Below, one piece after another: positions 27,307-37,235 of a stretch of DNA of 64,000 nt (position 1 is its first letter; the number at the start of each line of letters is the position of its first letter). Under the pieces are notes generated by a model. It had not been told where the DNA came from, did no database searches, and saw only the letters and a list, made by a program, of their open reading frames with translations. Position numbers and translations under genes: made by a program. Source of the stretch: Thermoplasmata archaeon (GTDB lineage: Archaea > Thermoplasmatota > DTKX01 > JAHFTX01); contig JAHFTX010000005.1 in NCBI GenBank assembly GCA_023265395.1, forward strand, positions 1-64,000. The letters run 5' to 3'.

Positions 27307-28770
27307 TCACGCTGCCCCAGAGATGCGCCCGGTGCCGACCATCAGCGGGCCGCCATTGCCGACGCGCATCAGTTGCATCGGGTCGCCCTTGCCGCAGTTG
27401 GGGATCTGGTGGAGCGCGAAGGTCTTCGGGCCGCCCACTCGATAGACCGAGCGCAGGTACTCGGGCGTGCGCGCGATCAGGCTGATGTTCTTGAGCATCT
27501 GTCCCACGTGACCATCCTTGATCTCGTAGCCCTCATAGGCGGCGATCTGCCAGCGATAGCGGCGGCTGTCGATGGAGGGGATCGACATGTGTCCCAGCAG
27601 CACGCCATCGTGGATGTCCTCGATGGTCTCCTCGAGCGTCGCCGGACCTTCCGGATCGGCCTCGAAGTAGGTGTTGGTCATGCGGATCATGGGCAGGACG
27701 GAGGCCGAGGAGGCGCGCATCGCCCCGCTGGGGGACCCACCGGTGATCGCGGCAGTCTGCCGGTTCTCGAGGAAGTTGCAGAGCTTCCCCCCGACGATGT
27801 GCTCGATCCGCTGCGCAGGTACTCCCTCGTCGTCGTAGAAGAAGGTCCCGTAGAACCCGGCGTGTCGATCGTTGGGGGTGGCGTCGCTGACCGCGTGGAT
27901 GAGCTCGGAGCCGACCTGCTGGCCCGAGAGGTCCTTCCACCACGCCCGTCCAGCCCAGGCACTCTCCCCGCCGAGGATCCGGTCCCCTTCGACGGGATGA
28001 CCGACGATCTCGTGGACCTTGAGCGAGTTGAACTCTGGATGGGTCACGACCGTGGTCTCCCGCTGCTTGGGGGTGATCGCCTGCGTCACCAGGCGGGAGG
28101 TCTTGGTCGCGACCTCGAGGCCCAGCGCCATCGGGTCGATGCGGTCGATGTGCTCCCAGCCGCCCGTGGCCCCGAAGGCGCGGAAGTAGGCCTGCGAGGT
28201 GCCGGCGTGGTGTGCCGCGGCATAGAGGTCGCCGCTGACATGGAGGCTGTCCTCGACGATGCGACTGCCCTCGGTCGAGGCGAAGGTGCGGGTGAGCTCC
28301 TCGTGGTAGATGCCACTCACCGCCATGCGCATCGCCGGGACCCCCATCATCGCGGTACTGATCGCCGCGGCCAGGTGCTGCTTCTCCTCCAGTGGGATGG
28401 GGGTGCGCGTGCGGGGCAGCTGCACCTTGCGGTGGACCGGGGTGATCGGCGCCAGCTCGACCCGCTCGAATCGCGCCGCGGCCTTGGCCAGGCGGACCGC
28501 TGATGCCACCAGTACGAAGAGTTGGGGGCCGACCTCCTCCTGGCTCGAGATGTCGCCGGAGGCGAAACCCCAGGTGCCGCCAGCGAGTGCGCGCACACCC
28601 GCGCTGGTGCCAGCGGCGACGTTGACGCACTTGACGATGCCGTTCTCCGCCTGGGCGCCCTCGTGGCCGCCGCTCTCGACCCGCACGTCGGCGTAGGTCG
28701 CCCCCGCCTGCAGGGCCTGGTCCATGGCACGATCCACCAGCGACTCATCGACATCCAAGTGCACGATCAT
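27307..28770 (-). CDS. tldD: TldD family metallopeptidase
   Basis: HExxxH motif VHEIVGHPVEGDRILGGESAWAG; ATG at 28770; 1 bp gap to tldE start. Confidence 0.85.
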   Translation of the reverse strand: MIVHLDVDESLVDRAMDQALQAGATYADVRVESGGHEGAQAENGIVKCVNVAAGTSAGVRALAGGTWGFASGDISSQEEVGPQLFVLVASAVRLAKAAARFERVELAPITPVHRKVQLPRTRTPIPLEEKQHLAAAISTAMMGVPAMRMAVSGIYHEELTRTFASTEGSRIVEDSLHVSGDLYAAAHHAGTSQAYFRAFGATGGWEHIDRIDPMALGLEVATKTSRLVTQAITPKQRETTVVTHPEFNSLKVHEIVGHPVEGDRILGGESAWAGRAWWKDLSGQQVGSELIHAVSDATPNDRHAGFYGTFFYDDEGVPAQRIEHIVGGKLCNFLENRQTAAITGGSPSGAMRASSASVLPMIRMTNTYFEADPEGPATLEETIEDIHDGVLLGHMSIPSIDSRRYRWQIAAYEGYEIKDGHVGQMLKNISLIARTPEYLRSVYRVGGPKTFALHQIPNCGKGDPMQLMRVGNGGPLMVGTGRISGAA

Positions 28771-28874
28771 CCACTCACCCACCGGTGGCAGCGCCCCAGG
28801 CGCCTCCCACCCCAGGCGGACCATCCTGGCGCAGGATGATAAACCTCGCTCTGCCGCCGGGCGTGTGACCGGGC

Positions 28875-31241
28875 TCAGCCGCTCAGCGGGGCGACCGCTG
28901 CGCGGGCGGCCGCCAGCCGTCGTCGGCGCTTGCGCTGGTCGAGCACCAGAGCGGCAGCGCCGACCGCCAGCGCGGCCAAGAGGATCACCAGCATGGGGAA
29001 GGGCGTGCCTTCGGTGCGGCGCTGGTCCATCAGCGGCGGTAGGAGCGCCTGGTCGAGCAGATACCAGCTGGTGGTCAGCTCGACGCTGCCGCCGCCATAG
29101 GCCGGCGAGGGAGGGGCTGGCCGGAGCACGGCGATGATCGCCCCATACCCCGCGTGTGTGGCGTTGAGCTGCGTGCCCGCGGCGGCGTCGAGGGTCAACC
29201 GGAGGCTGATGGTGTACTCGACGCGCCACTCGACGTAGTTGCGATCGGGCCACGGGAGCCGCGGGAGCTTGAACCCCGAGCCGATGGTGTCGAACGTCCA
29301 GGGGCTGCCGTCGGCGCCGCTGACTTGGATCGTCTCGACCTTGGTGCCCCCGTTGCGCAGGTCCAGCGGCCCGGTGTGGTCGGCGCTGCCGTCGCCGTCG
29401 GTGTCGATGGTGAAGGTGATGTCCCCGGCGGAGAGCTGCCCCAGGTCGTAGGGGACGTAGGACATGGTCACCTCCATCGAGGTCGTCCCGTTGGGGACGA
29501 AGACCACCTTGGTCTGGTTGACGCTGGTGACGCTGAAGCCATCGCCGTCGTCATACCGGCTGTACTCCCCCTGCCACGAGGTCACCAGGGTGTCGGTCGC
29601 AAAGGGCGTGGAGTTCTCGCGGAGCACCCGCTCGTAGACGGCCAAGGCGTCAAGAACCGTGACCTCCCGTGCGGGGTTGGCCGTGCGCAGTCGCTCCAGC
29701 GTCAGGGCAAGGCCGATGGCGCGGTGGGCGTCGACGATCCCGTAGCCTTGCGCATAATCGAGGGGCAGCCCCTCGTGCCCGGTGCTGTTGTCCTGCGTGG
29801 GGACGCCCGTGTCGGCGGAGACCGGCAGGTGGTGTGCCGTCGACTCGACGATCCATTCGATCTCGTGGATCCGCGTGTAGGGGTTGGTGTACCACTCGGG
29901 GGTCTCGTTGCAGGCGCAGTCCTCGTGCAGCTCGGCGACCCGCAGCGAGGGGGCCGCCTGCCACAGCAGCGCGGCCAATCCCGCGACATGGGGTGTCGAC
30001 ATCGACGTGCCGCTGATCGCCAGGTAGTAGGGGTTGGAGTTGCCGCCCGAGTAGGTCCCGGAGCTGATCAGGGTGCGCCGCGCACTGGTGGACCAGATGC
30101 TCCGCCCCGGGGCGCCGATGTCCGGATAGGTCTCGAGCATCCCGACCTTGCCGCGGCTGCTGAAGTCGGTCACCGCACTGCCATCGTGCTCGTAGGCGGC
30201 GACCTCCAGTGCGATGGGAGTGTTGCCCTCCTTGGAGGTGGTGATGGTCCCGCCCTCGGGGTCCGTGCGTCCCTCGTTGCCGGCGGACCAGGTCGTCAGC
30301 ACGTTGTTCTCATAGGTCAGGCGCATGATGATCTGGCTGAGCGCGGATTCGTTGTCATAGGCCTCCTCGACGGTGTGCCACGAATTGGTCGCGACACGGA
30401 TGTTGAGGGGGTTGGCGCCCGGCCTGCTGTTGGTGAAGACCCATTCGAGGGCCGTCAGGTAATCGCCCGCCGTCGGGTCCCACAACGTCACCCCTGCCAG
30501 CGAAGCACCGGGGGCGACACCGCGCCGTGCACCTGCTGAGGCCTCCCCGTTGCCCGCGACGGTGCCCGCAACATGGGTGCCATGGCCGTAGTAGAGGTCG
30601 GAGTTGGAGGTCTCCACCCAGCGGTCCGACCCCGGCGAGGCGAGGTAGACGTTGGAGACGGTCTTGCGACCGTAGTCGAGGTCGGGGTGGTCGGCGTCGA
30701 TGCCGGTGTCGACGACCGCGACCGTCACCCCCGAGCCGTCGATACCGCCCTCGATCGGGCCGCCGGCATCCGAGAGGATCGTCGCCCAGGCCTTGGTGGC
30801 GTTGATGACGGTGGTACTCACATCCATGTCGATGGTGCCGCGGGCATTGCGCTCGACGTAGGTGACCCACGGGTGGAGGCTGAGGGCTTGGATGGTTGAC
30901 GCCGGGGCGCGCACCCAGAGCACCGGCAACGACTCGTACCGATGGATGACGGTACCTCCGGACGCCTCCACGAGCGCGACTGCGTGTCCGTCGGCCGGTT
31001 GTTCCGTCGGGCCCGCGATGACCGGACCGAACCGGATCAGCGCTTCGATGGGATCTGTCGGCGCAGCTTGGCGCAGGAGGTTGGCCATGCCTCCGCTGAG
31101 CTTGGAGCCATCGGCGGCGGGCGCGAGGGCACTGGCCGAGAGCGCTGGCGCCAAGGCGCCCAGCAACACGCTCAGCAGGAGGACCGACGCCAGGCGACCA
31201 AGTCCAGCCCGGTCAAGTCTGCGATGCGCGATGCGCCCCAT
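28875..31241 (-). CDS. Secreted S8 subtilisin-like serine peptidase with C-terminal TM anchor
   Basis: Catalytic motifs VAVVDTGIDADHPDL, YGHGTHVAGTVAG, ISGTSMSTPHVAGLAAL; C-term TM MLVILLAALAVGAAALVLDQRKRRRR. Confidence 0.9.
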   Translation of the reverse strand: MGRIAHRRLDRAGLGRLASVLLLSVLLGALAPALSASALAPAADGSKLSGGMANLLRQAAPTDPIEALIRFGPVIAGPTEQPADGHAVALVEASGGTVIHRYESLPVLWVRAPASTIQALSLHPWVTYVERNARGTIDMDVSTTVINATKAWATILSDAGGPIEGGIDGSGVTVAVVDTGIDADHPDLDYGRKTVSNVYLASPGSDRWVETSNSDLYYGHGTHVAGTVAGNGEASAGARRGVAPGASLAGVTLWDPTAGDYLTALEWVFTNSRPGANPLNIRVATNSWHTVEEAYDNESALSQIIMRLTYENNVLTTWSAGNEGRTDPEGGTITTSKEGNTPIALEVAAYEHDGSAVTDFSSRGKVGMLETYPDIGAPGRSIWSTSARRTLISSGTYSGGNSNPYYLAISGTSMSTPHVAGLAALLWQAAPSLRVAELHEDCACNETPEWYTNPYTRIHEIEWIVESTAHHLPVSADTGVPTQDNSTGHEGLPLDYAQGYGIVDAHRAIGLALTLERLRTANPAREVTVLDALAVYERVLRENSTPFATDTLVTSWQGEYSRYDDGDGFSVTSVNQTKVVFVPNGTTSMEVTMSYVPYDLGQLSAGDITFTIDTDGDGSADHTGPLDLRNGGTKVETIQVSGADGSPWTFDTIGSGFKLPRLPWPDRNYVEWRVEYTISLRLTLDAAAGTQLNATHAGYGAIIAVLRPAPPSPAYGGGSVELTTSWYLLDQALLPPLMDQRRTEGTPFPMLVILLAALAVGAAALVLDQRKRRRRLAAARAAVAPLSG

Positions 31242-31381
31242 CGGCCCTAGGCAGCTGGCAGGCGTTGATGAGGTTTCTGGTGCCTCCAGCACCGACGGTG
31301 CGTCAGTCCCAACGGCTCTGCCCCGCTCGGAGGCTTCTGACCCTCCCAAGGCTCAAATGGCGGAGGGGGCTTGCCCCGGTG

Positions 31382-32725
31382 ATGGTCGACTACCCCGCCG
31401 ACATCCTCGGCGCGATGGGCAACACCCCGCTGGTCCGGATCGACCGGCTGCGCGGTGGACGCGCCCCGACGCTGCTGGCCAAGCTCGAGTTCTACAACCC
31501 CGGAGGATCGGTCAAGGACCGCATAGGGATCTCGATGCTCAAGGCCGCGATGGACGAGGGCAAGCTCCGACGCGGCGGGACGGTGGTCGAACCCACCAGC
31601 GGCAACACGGGAGTCGGCTTGGCGATCGCGGCCAACCTGCTGGGGCTGCATGCGGTCTTCACGATGCCCGACAAGATGTCGGAGGAGAAGCGGCGCCTCT
31701 TGCGCGCCTATGGTGCCGAGGTGGTCATCTGTCCGACCAACGTCGCCCCCGAAGACCCACGATCCTACTACGTCGTCGCCCGGCAGCTGGCTGCCGAGCG
31801 CAACGGGTTCCTCCCCGACCAGTACAGCAACCCCAACAACCCCCTGGCCCACTACCGCACGACCGGGCCGGAGATCTGGCGACAGACCCACGGCCGGATC
31901 ACCCACCTGGTCGCGGGTGCGGGCACGGGTGGGACCATCAGCGGCGCGGGCCGCTACCTCAAGGAGCAGAACCCCAAGGTCCAGATCGTCGGCGTCGACC
32001 CGGAGGGCTCCATGCTCTCTGGGGGGAAGGTGCACCCCTACAAGATCGAGGGGATCGGCGAGGACATGATCCCCGCCACCATCGACCTTGGACTGATCGA
32101 CCGGTGGGAGGTCTGCTCCGACCGCAATGCCTACCTGATGGCCCGCCGCGTCGTCAAGGAGGAGGGCTTCTTGATCGGCAGCAGCGGTGGCGCGGCCATC
32201 TGGGGAGCGCTGCAGGTGTGTGACGGCCTCTCCGCCGAGGCCGTGGTGGTCGTCATCGTCCCCGATGGCGGCGACCGCTACCTCTCCAAGCTCTTCAACG
32301 ACGCCTGGATGCGCGACAACGGCTTCCTCGATGACACGAGCCTGACGTTGCTCTCCGTCCTCGAAGGGAAGGGAGACCGCATCCCCCAGGTCGTGTCGGT
32401 AGCACCTGGGGCATCGCTCAAGGAGGCCTATCGCCTGATGCGCACCCACGACATCTCCCAGCTGCCGGTGCTCGACGAGGGGCGCAACGTCGGCCTGATC
32501 GAGGAACGCGCCCTCCTGGCGCGGGCGATGGAGGACCCCAAGGTGCTCGAACGCCCGGTCTCCGCCCTGATGGAGGCGCCGCTGCCCGAGGTCCAGGGGG
32601 GCCTCTCCCTCGAAGCAGCGATGCGGCACTTCTCCAAGGAGACGCCGGCCTTGCTCGTCAGCAGGGCGGGCACGATCATCGGGCTGGTCTCCAAGGGCGA
32701 CATCGTCGAGCGGCTGGCACGGTAG
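31382..32725 (+). CDS. Cystathionine beta-synthase-type PLP enzyme with CBS domain pair
   Basis: MGNTPLVRIDRL, YNPGGSVKDRIG, EPTSGNTGVGLA, GAGTGGTISG; C-term CBS repeats. ATG at 31382. Confidence 0.9.
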   Translation: MVDYPADILGAMGNTPLVRIDRLRGGRAPTLLAKLEFYNPGGSVKDRIGISMLKAAMDEGKLRRGGTVVEPTSGNTGVGLAIAANLLGLHAVFTMPDKMSEEKRRLLRAYGAEVVICPTNVAPEDPRSYYVVARQLAAERNGFLPDQYSNPNNPLAHYRTTGPEIWRQTHGRITHLVAGAGTGGTISGAGRYLKEQNPKVQIVGVDPEGSMLSGGKVHPYKIEGIGEDMIPATIDLGLIDRWEVCSDRNAYLMARRVVKEEGFLIGSSGGAAIWGALQVCDGLSAEAVVVVIVPDGGDRYLSKLFNDAWMRDNGFLDDTSLTLLSVLEGKGDRIPQVVSVAPGASLKEAYRLMRTHDISQLPVLDEGRNVGLIEERALLARAMEDPKVLERPVSALMEAPLPEVQGGLSLEAAMRHFSKETPALLVSRAGTIIGLVSKGDIVERLAR

Positions 32726-32736
32726 GGAGAGGAACG

Positions 32737-33990
32737 ATGGCACCCAAGCGGAAGAAGGACGCCCGCACCTCGGGAGCGGTCGAACAGCACCTGGTGCACC
32801 CGAGCGACCCTGCCTTCGCCTCGCTGCACCCGGCGACGCGCGCCGTGCACGCCGATGGCACTCCCGATGCGCGCACCGGCGCACTGACGGTGCCCATCTT
32901 CGCGACCTCCACCTACCGCCAGCATGCGCCGGCGGTGCATGATGGCTATGACTACTCGCGCGCCGACAACCCCACCCGCGAAGCCCTCGAGCGCGCGCTG
33001 GCGGTGCTCGAGCGTGGCAAGGGAGCGCTCTGCTACGCCTCGGGGATGGCCGCGATCACCACCGTGACCCAGCTGCTCTCCAGCGGCGACCACGTGGTTC
33101 TCAGCGACGACGTCTATGGCGGGACGTTCCGCCTCTTTGCCCAGGTGCTCGGCCGCCAGGGGATCGCCTTCACCACCGCCGACCTCACGAGAGCAGCGGG
33201 CTTCGAGGGTGCGCGTTCCCCACGGACGAAGCTGGTGATCGCCGAGAGCCCCTCCAACCCGCTGCTCAAGGTCGTCGACCTGCGCGCGCTGGCTGAGCAG
33301 ACCCATGCCGCAGGCGCGCTGCTGCTGATCGACAACACGTTCGCCTCCCCCGTGCACCAGTCACCGCTGGCGCTGGGGGCCGACATCGTGGTCCACAGCA
33401 CGACCAAGTACCTGGGCGGACACAGCGACCTGATCGGTGGCGCCCTGGTCGGCGATGACCCCCAGCTGCTGGCGCAGCTCAAATTCCTCCAGAAGGCTGT
33501 CGGGGCGGTGCCCAGTCCATTCGACTGCTTCCTGACTCTGCGGGGGATCAAGACGCTGCATGTGCGCATGGCGCGTCACAGCGCCAACGCGCTTGCGCTG
33601 GCGAGGATGCTGCAGGAGCACCCCAAGGTCTCCGCGGTCCATTACCCCGGGCTCCCCTCCGACCCCGGTCACGCGATTGCCGCTTCGCAGATGCAGGGGG
33701 GCTTCAGCGGCATGCTCTCCTTCGAGACGGTCGGGGGGCTGGCGGACGCGACGGCGATGGTGCGCGGCTGCCGGGTCTTCACGCTCGCCGAGAGCCTCGG
33801 CGGCGTCGAATCGCTGATCGAGCACCCCGCGTTGATGACCCACGCCTCGCTGCCGCCCGACGTGCGGGCGGCCCAGGGGATCGGGGACACCCTCATCCGG
33901 CTCTCCGTGGGTATCGAGGACCTCGCAGACCTCCAGAAGGACCTCCAGACAGGGCTGCGCCGGGTGCAGGGCCGGCGCCGGCTCACCTAG
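32737..33990 (+). CDS. Cystathionine gamma-synthase/lyase family PLP enzyme
   Basis: YDYSRADNPTREALERALAVLE, LIDNTFASP, VVHSTTKYLGGHSDLIGG; 11 bp downstream of CBS gene. Confidence 0.9.
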   Translation: MAPKRKKDARTSGAVEQHLVHPSDPAFASLHPATRAVHADGTPDARTGALTVPIFATSTYRQHAPAVHDGYDYSRADNPTREALERALAVLERGKGALCYASGMAAITTVTQLLSSGDHVVLSDDVYGGTFRLFAQVLGRQGIAFTTADLTRAAGFEGARSPRTKLVIAESPSNPLLKVVDLRALAEQTHAAGALLLIDNTFASPVHQSPLALGADIVVHSTTKYLGGHSDLIGGALVGDDPQLLAQLKFLQKAVGAVPSPFDCFLTLRGIKTLHVRMARHSANALALARMLQEHPKVSAVHYPGLPSDPGHAIAASQMQGGFSGMLSFETVGGLADATAMVRGCRVFTLAESLGGVESLIEHPALMTHASLPPDVRAAQGIGDTLIRLSVGIEDLADLQKDLQTGLRRVQGRRRLT

Positions 33991-34010
33991 GCAGCGGCGA
34001 CCGGGCCGCC

Positions 34011-36974
34011 TCACTTGTCTGAATCGCCCTTGCCACGGCCGGCGACGCGCACCCGCTTGGCGGGAATCGCCTCAGGCTCAGCCTCCGCTGGGGAGGCCAG
34101 GTCTGAGCGCACCCGCGCGGGGTGTCGCTCCACGTCGTGGCGGTGTGTGCCCGGACGCTCCGAATCGCCTTCGTGGACATCCGAGAGCGGCCAGTGGTGG
34201 CGCAGCAGCAGGAAGGCCAGCAACACCACGAGCAGGATCAGCACCGCCATCATCCCGATCACCCCAAGGGGCAGGGTGGTGACGGTCTTCGGCGGAGGTG
34301 GGGCGATGGCCAGGGGCAGTTGGAGGTCGAGGGTGGTGCTCTGACCCTTCTCGACGACCACCGAGTCAGCGCTGTCGCCGATGCGCCCCTCCTTGGAGGC
34401 GACGACGCGGTAGGCGCCCTTTTGGAGGGTCAGCGAATACGTACCGCTGGGACCGACGACCGTGGTCGCCACGGTCTTGCCAGCGCCGTCGAGGACTACC
34501 AGCAGCGCCCCTGAGACCGGGACCCCTGCGCCATCGGTGATCGTGCCCTGGAGGGTGCCCGTCTCGTTGGGGAGCGGGAGGTCCTCGTCGGCCAGCGTCA
34601 GTTCCTCGAGGTTCGCCGTGAAGGCGTCACTGATGGAGAGACCGCTCTGCGCCATGCGCACGGTCGCGCTCAGGTCGTAGGTCCCCAGACCCTGCCCGGC
34701 GGGGGGGTTCCACAGGAAGTGCGCCTTCCACTGCCCTTCGTCGACCTGCTCGACGACCAGGCCGTGGTTGCCGTGGGACTGCGAGTCGACGAGCGTGAGG
34801 ACGTTGTTGCCCTGGTCGCGGACCTTGATGGTCACCAGGAAGGAGTCGGCAGTCGCCGCCTCGGCGAGTTGGAAGTCGAGGCTGAGGTTGGTGATGGCGT
34901 CGGTCAGGACGTTGACGTAGCGAGGGTTGGCGATGGTGGTCCCCGCGGTCAGAGTCGGCGCGACAGGCGGTGTGATCAGGTCCAACTCCTCGAGGTTGTT
35001 GGAGAACAGGTCGACGGCGACCAGTCCATGGTGGTCGGTGATGCTCGCCTGCAGATCGTAGGTCCCTGCGACCAACCCGGTGGGGACGGCCCATCGGAAC
35101 TGGGCGCTGTAGGCGGTCCCGCCAGTGCTGTGCAGGGTGAGGTTGGGCGCGCCAAGGTCGCCGTCATCGAGCACCTGCAGGACCGTCTCGTTTCCATCCC
35201 GCACTTCGAAGCTGACGGAGAACGATTCGAGCCCTGGGCTCTCCGGATGGGTGAAGTTGACCCAAAGCAGGATCTGGTCGATGCCCATCGAGGCATTGGT
35301 GGGGCTTGCTCCAGTCGCTCCAGAGGCAACCTGCGGCCCCTGGGGCGCACGGCTGAGGACCAGTTCGTTGCTGTTGGAAGAGAAGGAATCGACCGCAGTG
35401 CCGTTGGCCGTGTCCCGAATCGACATCTGCAGGTCGTAGGCGCCGACCGTCGCGTTGTCTGGGGGATTCCAGCTGAGGGAGGCAAGGTAGCTGCCAACAG
35501 CGATCCGCGTGACGGTCAGTCCGCTATTGCCATGGTGTTCGTCCTGGACGAGCGTCAAGACGTTGTTGGCCTCGTCCCGCACCGCGAACGTGATGGCGAA
35601 GACGCTGACGGCCAAGTCGTCGGCGTGGGCGAAGGCGGCGCCCAGCTGGGTCGTCGAGGGTCCATCGACCTGCAGGATGGCTGGGGTCGCACTGGTGGTA
35701 CCAGGCGTCAGGGTCGGCAGGTTGGGGGCGGCGAGGACCTCGACCTCGTCGGGATTGTTCCCGAAGGTGTCGGTGGCGATCCCACCAGAGGTGAAGTCAT
35801 CGATCACCGCCTCGAGGTCATAGGTGCCCAGGGGAGTGCCCTCCGCGGGGACCCACGGGTAGGTCGCTGCGTAGCTGCCGTTGCCGAGGTCGCTGATGCT
35901 CACCCCTTGGTGACCATCCCGGGCGGCAGCGACGAGGGTGACGATGCCCCCGGCGGAGTCGCGCACCCGCAAGGTGATGCCAAAGGAATCGACCGAGGGC
36001 GAATCCTCGTCGGAGAAGGGGACCCGCAACTGCGTGCTGCTGGTGCCGTCACGTACCACCGTCGGAGGGTTGGCGAAGGTGCTGCCCAGCGCCACCACCG
36101 GTGGTTGCGAGGGCGGCAGGCTCAGGCGCACTTGGCCGCTCCAGTGCCGTGTCAGGGGCGTGTCGTTGGAGGTGAAGAGGTCCACCTCCAAGCCATACCA
36201 CCACCCGTCGATGGGGGAGACGACATCGTGGTCAAGGTCGCTGCCTAGGTCGAAGGCAAAGCGCACCAGCGCCCCGCTGGTGTTGAGCGCCGGAACTCCC
36301 AGCTGGTCGATGCCCAGCGTCTGCGTGTCGCCAAAGAAGTTCGAGAAGGTGACCGAGCTGTTGGCGGCCGCCGCAGCGCCACCGGCAAAGGCCTCGACGT
36401 AGACGATGTCGGTGGGGCCGAAGGTGGTGCTGGGGACCGAGTAGTCGGGATCGGCGTAGGTGGTGAACTCCTTGGCGACCACCGCGCCCCCGCCGATCAC
36501 CAAGGTGTCGGCGAACAGCAGGCGCTGATCCGAGGGCGCCGGACCCTCCTGCAGGCGCAGCTCGAGCTTGTAATGGTCAGTGGTGAAGCCGTTGCCCAAG
36601 GAGGCGACGAATGAGGTGTTGTAGACGAACTCGGGGACGGAGGAGACCAGCGAGAAGGCGTCGAGCTGCTGGTAGATGACCAGCCCGGTGGAATTGACCA
36701 TGCGAAGGCGGTTGTCGTCTCCGGTGCCGACGCCATCGAGGACACTCGAGCGCACTTGGACGTGGACGGTCTCGTTGAGCGCGAATTCGGTGTCACTCGA
36801 GCCATCGTCATGGGAGATCCGCACCACGGTCGCCCCTTCAGAGAACCCGGCGCTGGGCTCGTTGCCACTGCCGGAGGTGCGCGGACCTGTGCCAGGGTCA
36901 GCTGATCCAAGGGCTAGGGCCGGCACCAGGAGCAAGAAGCCCAGGAGGACGATGGCGATCGAACGTATCCCCAT
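34011..36974 (-). CDS. Secreted repeat protein: four ~120-aa tandem repeats + carboxypeptidase-regulatory-like domain + TM
   Basis: Repeat cores FxITFxVRDEANNVLTLV...HGNSGL...YxASxxWNPP...GTYDLxxxIxD...DxFSxNxxEL seen four times; GTLQGTITDGAGVPVSGALLVVLDGAGKTV; TM LGVIGMMAVLILLVVLLAFLLL. Confidence 0.75.
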   Translation of the reverse strand: MGIRSIAIVLLGFLLLVPALALGSADPGTGPRTSGSGNEPSAGFSEGATVVRISHDDGSSDTEFALNETVHVQVRSSVLDGVGTGDDNRLRMVNSTGLVIYQQLDAFSLVSSVPEFVYNTSFVASLGNGFTTDHYKLELRLQEGPAPSDQRLLFADTLVIGGGAVVAKEFTTYADPDYSVPSTTFGPTDIVYVEAFAGGAAAAANSSVTFSNFFGDTQTLGIDQLGVPALNTSGALVRFAFDLGSDLDHDVVSPIDGWWYGLEVDLFTSNDTPLTRHWSGQVRLSLPPSQPPVVALGSTFANPPTVVRDGTSSTQLRVPFSDEDSPSVDSFGITLRVRDSAGGIVTLVAAARDGHQGVSISDLGNGSYAATYPWVPAEGTPLGTYDLEAVIDDFTSGGIATDTFGNNPDEVEVLAAPNLPTLTPGTTSATPAILQVDGPSTTQLGAAFAHADDLAVSVFAITFAVRDEANNVLTLVQDEHHGNSGLTVTRIAVGSYLASLSWNPPDNATVGAYDLQMSIRDTANGTAVDSFSSNSNELVLSRAPQGPQVASGATGASPTNASMGIDQILLWVNFTHPESPGLESFSVSFEVRDGNETVLQVLDDGDLGAPNLTLHSTGGTAYSAQFRWAVPTGLVAGTYDLQASITDHHGLVAVDLFSNNLEELDLITPPVAPTLTAGTTIANPRYVNVLTDAITNLSLDFQLAEAATADSFLVTIKVRDQGNNVLTLVDSQSHGNHGLVVEQVDEGQWKAHFLWNPPAGQGLGTYDLSATVRMAQSGLSISDAFTANLEELTLADEDLPLPNETGTLQGTITDGAGVPVSGALLVVLDGAGKTVATTVVGPSGTYSLTLQKGAYRVVASKEGRIGDSADSVVVEKGQSTTLDLQLPLAIAPPPPKTVTTLPLGVIGMMAVLILLVVLLAFLLLRHHWPLSDVHEGDSERPGTHRHDVERHPARVRSDLASPAEAEPEAIPAKRVRVAGRGKGDSDK

Positions 36975-37064
36975 GCGGGCGCAAGCCTGGGTGGGGGTCG
37001 GGGGGCGTACGGGGACAAGCAGCCTGCTGGGGGGTTGGGGGGCGAGCATCGGTCCGCCTCATGG

Positions 37065-37084
37065 TCTTTCGTCCTTGCGAAAGA
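37065..37084. promoter_or_regulatory. Inverted repeat TCTTTCG-TCCTTG-CGAAAGA adjacent to minus-strand TATA-like taaatatc
   Basis: 7-bp perfect arms, read directly. Confidence 0.5.
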
Positions 37085-37149
37085 TATTTACCGGAATAAC
37101 CCCAAAATAGTATAAAAACAATTCGACGATGGGGAGGCACCCGCGAGGG

Positions 37150-37190
37150 CGTGCGTCCCGGGGGCCTCCCTTCGGGAGGGCTGAAGCACG
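37150..37190 (+). promoter_or_regulatory. Stem-loop upstream of L40e (outer CGTGC/GCACG, inner CCTCCC-TTC-GGGAGG)
   Basis: Perfect complementary arms; preceded by TATA-like tagtataaaaac (~37108-37119). Confidence 0.4.
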
Positions 37191-37235
37191 AAGGTATTTA
37201 TGAGGCACCCCCGGTCGGGCCGTCGGTGAGACGCC

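Noticed and set aside
25704-30539. ORFs 25704..27485(+), 27295..28503(+), 29154..30539(+)
   Set aside because: Antisense to TldE, TldD and the S8 peptidase.
31247-33357. ORFs 31247..32884(-) and 32428..33357(-)
   Set aside because: Antisense to CBS/CGL genes.
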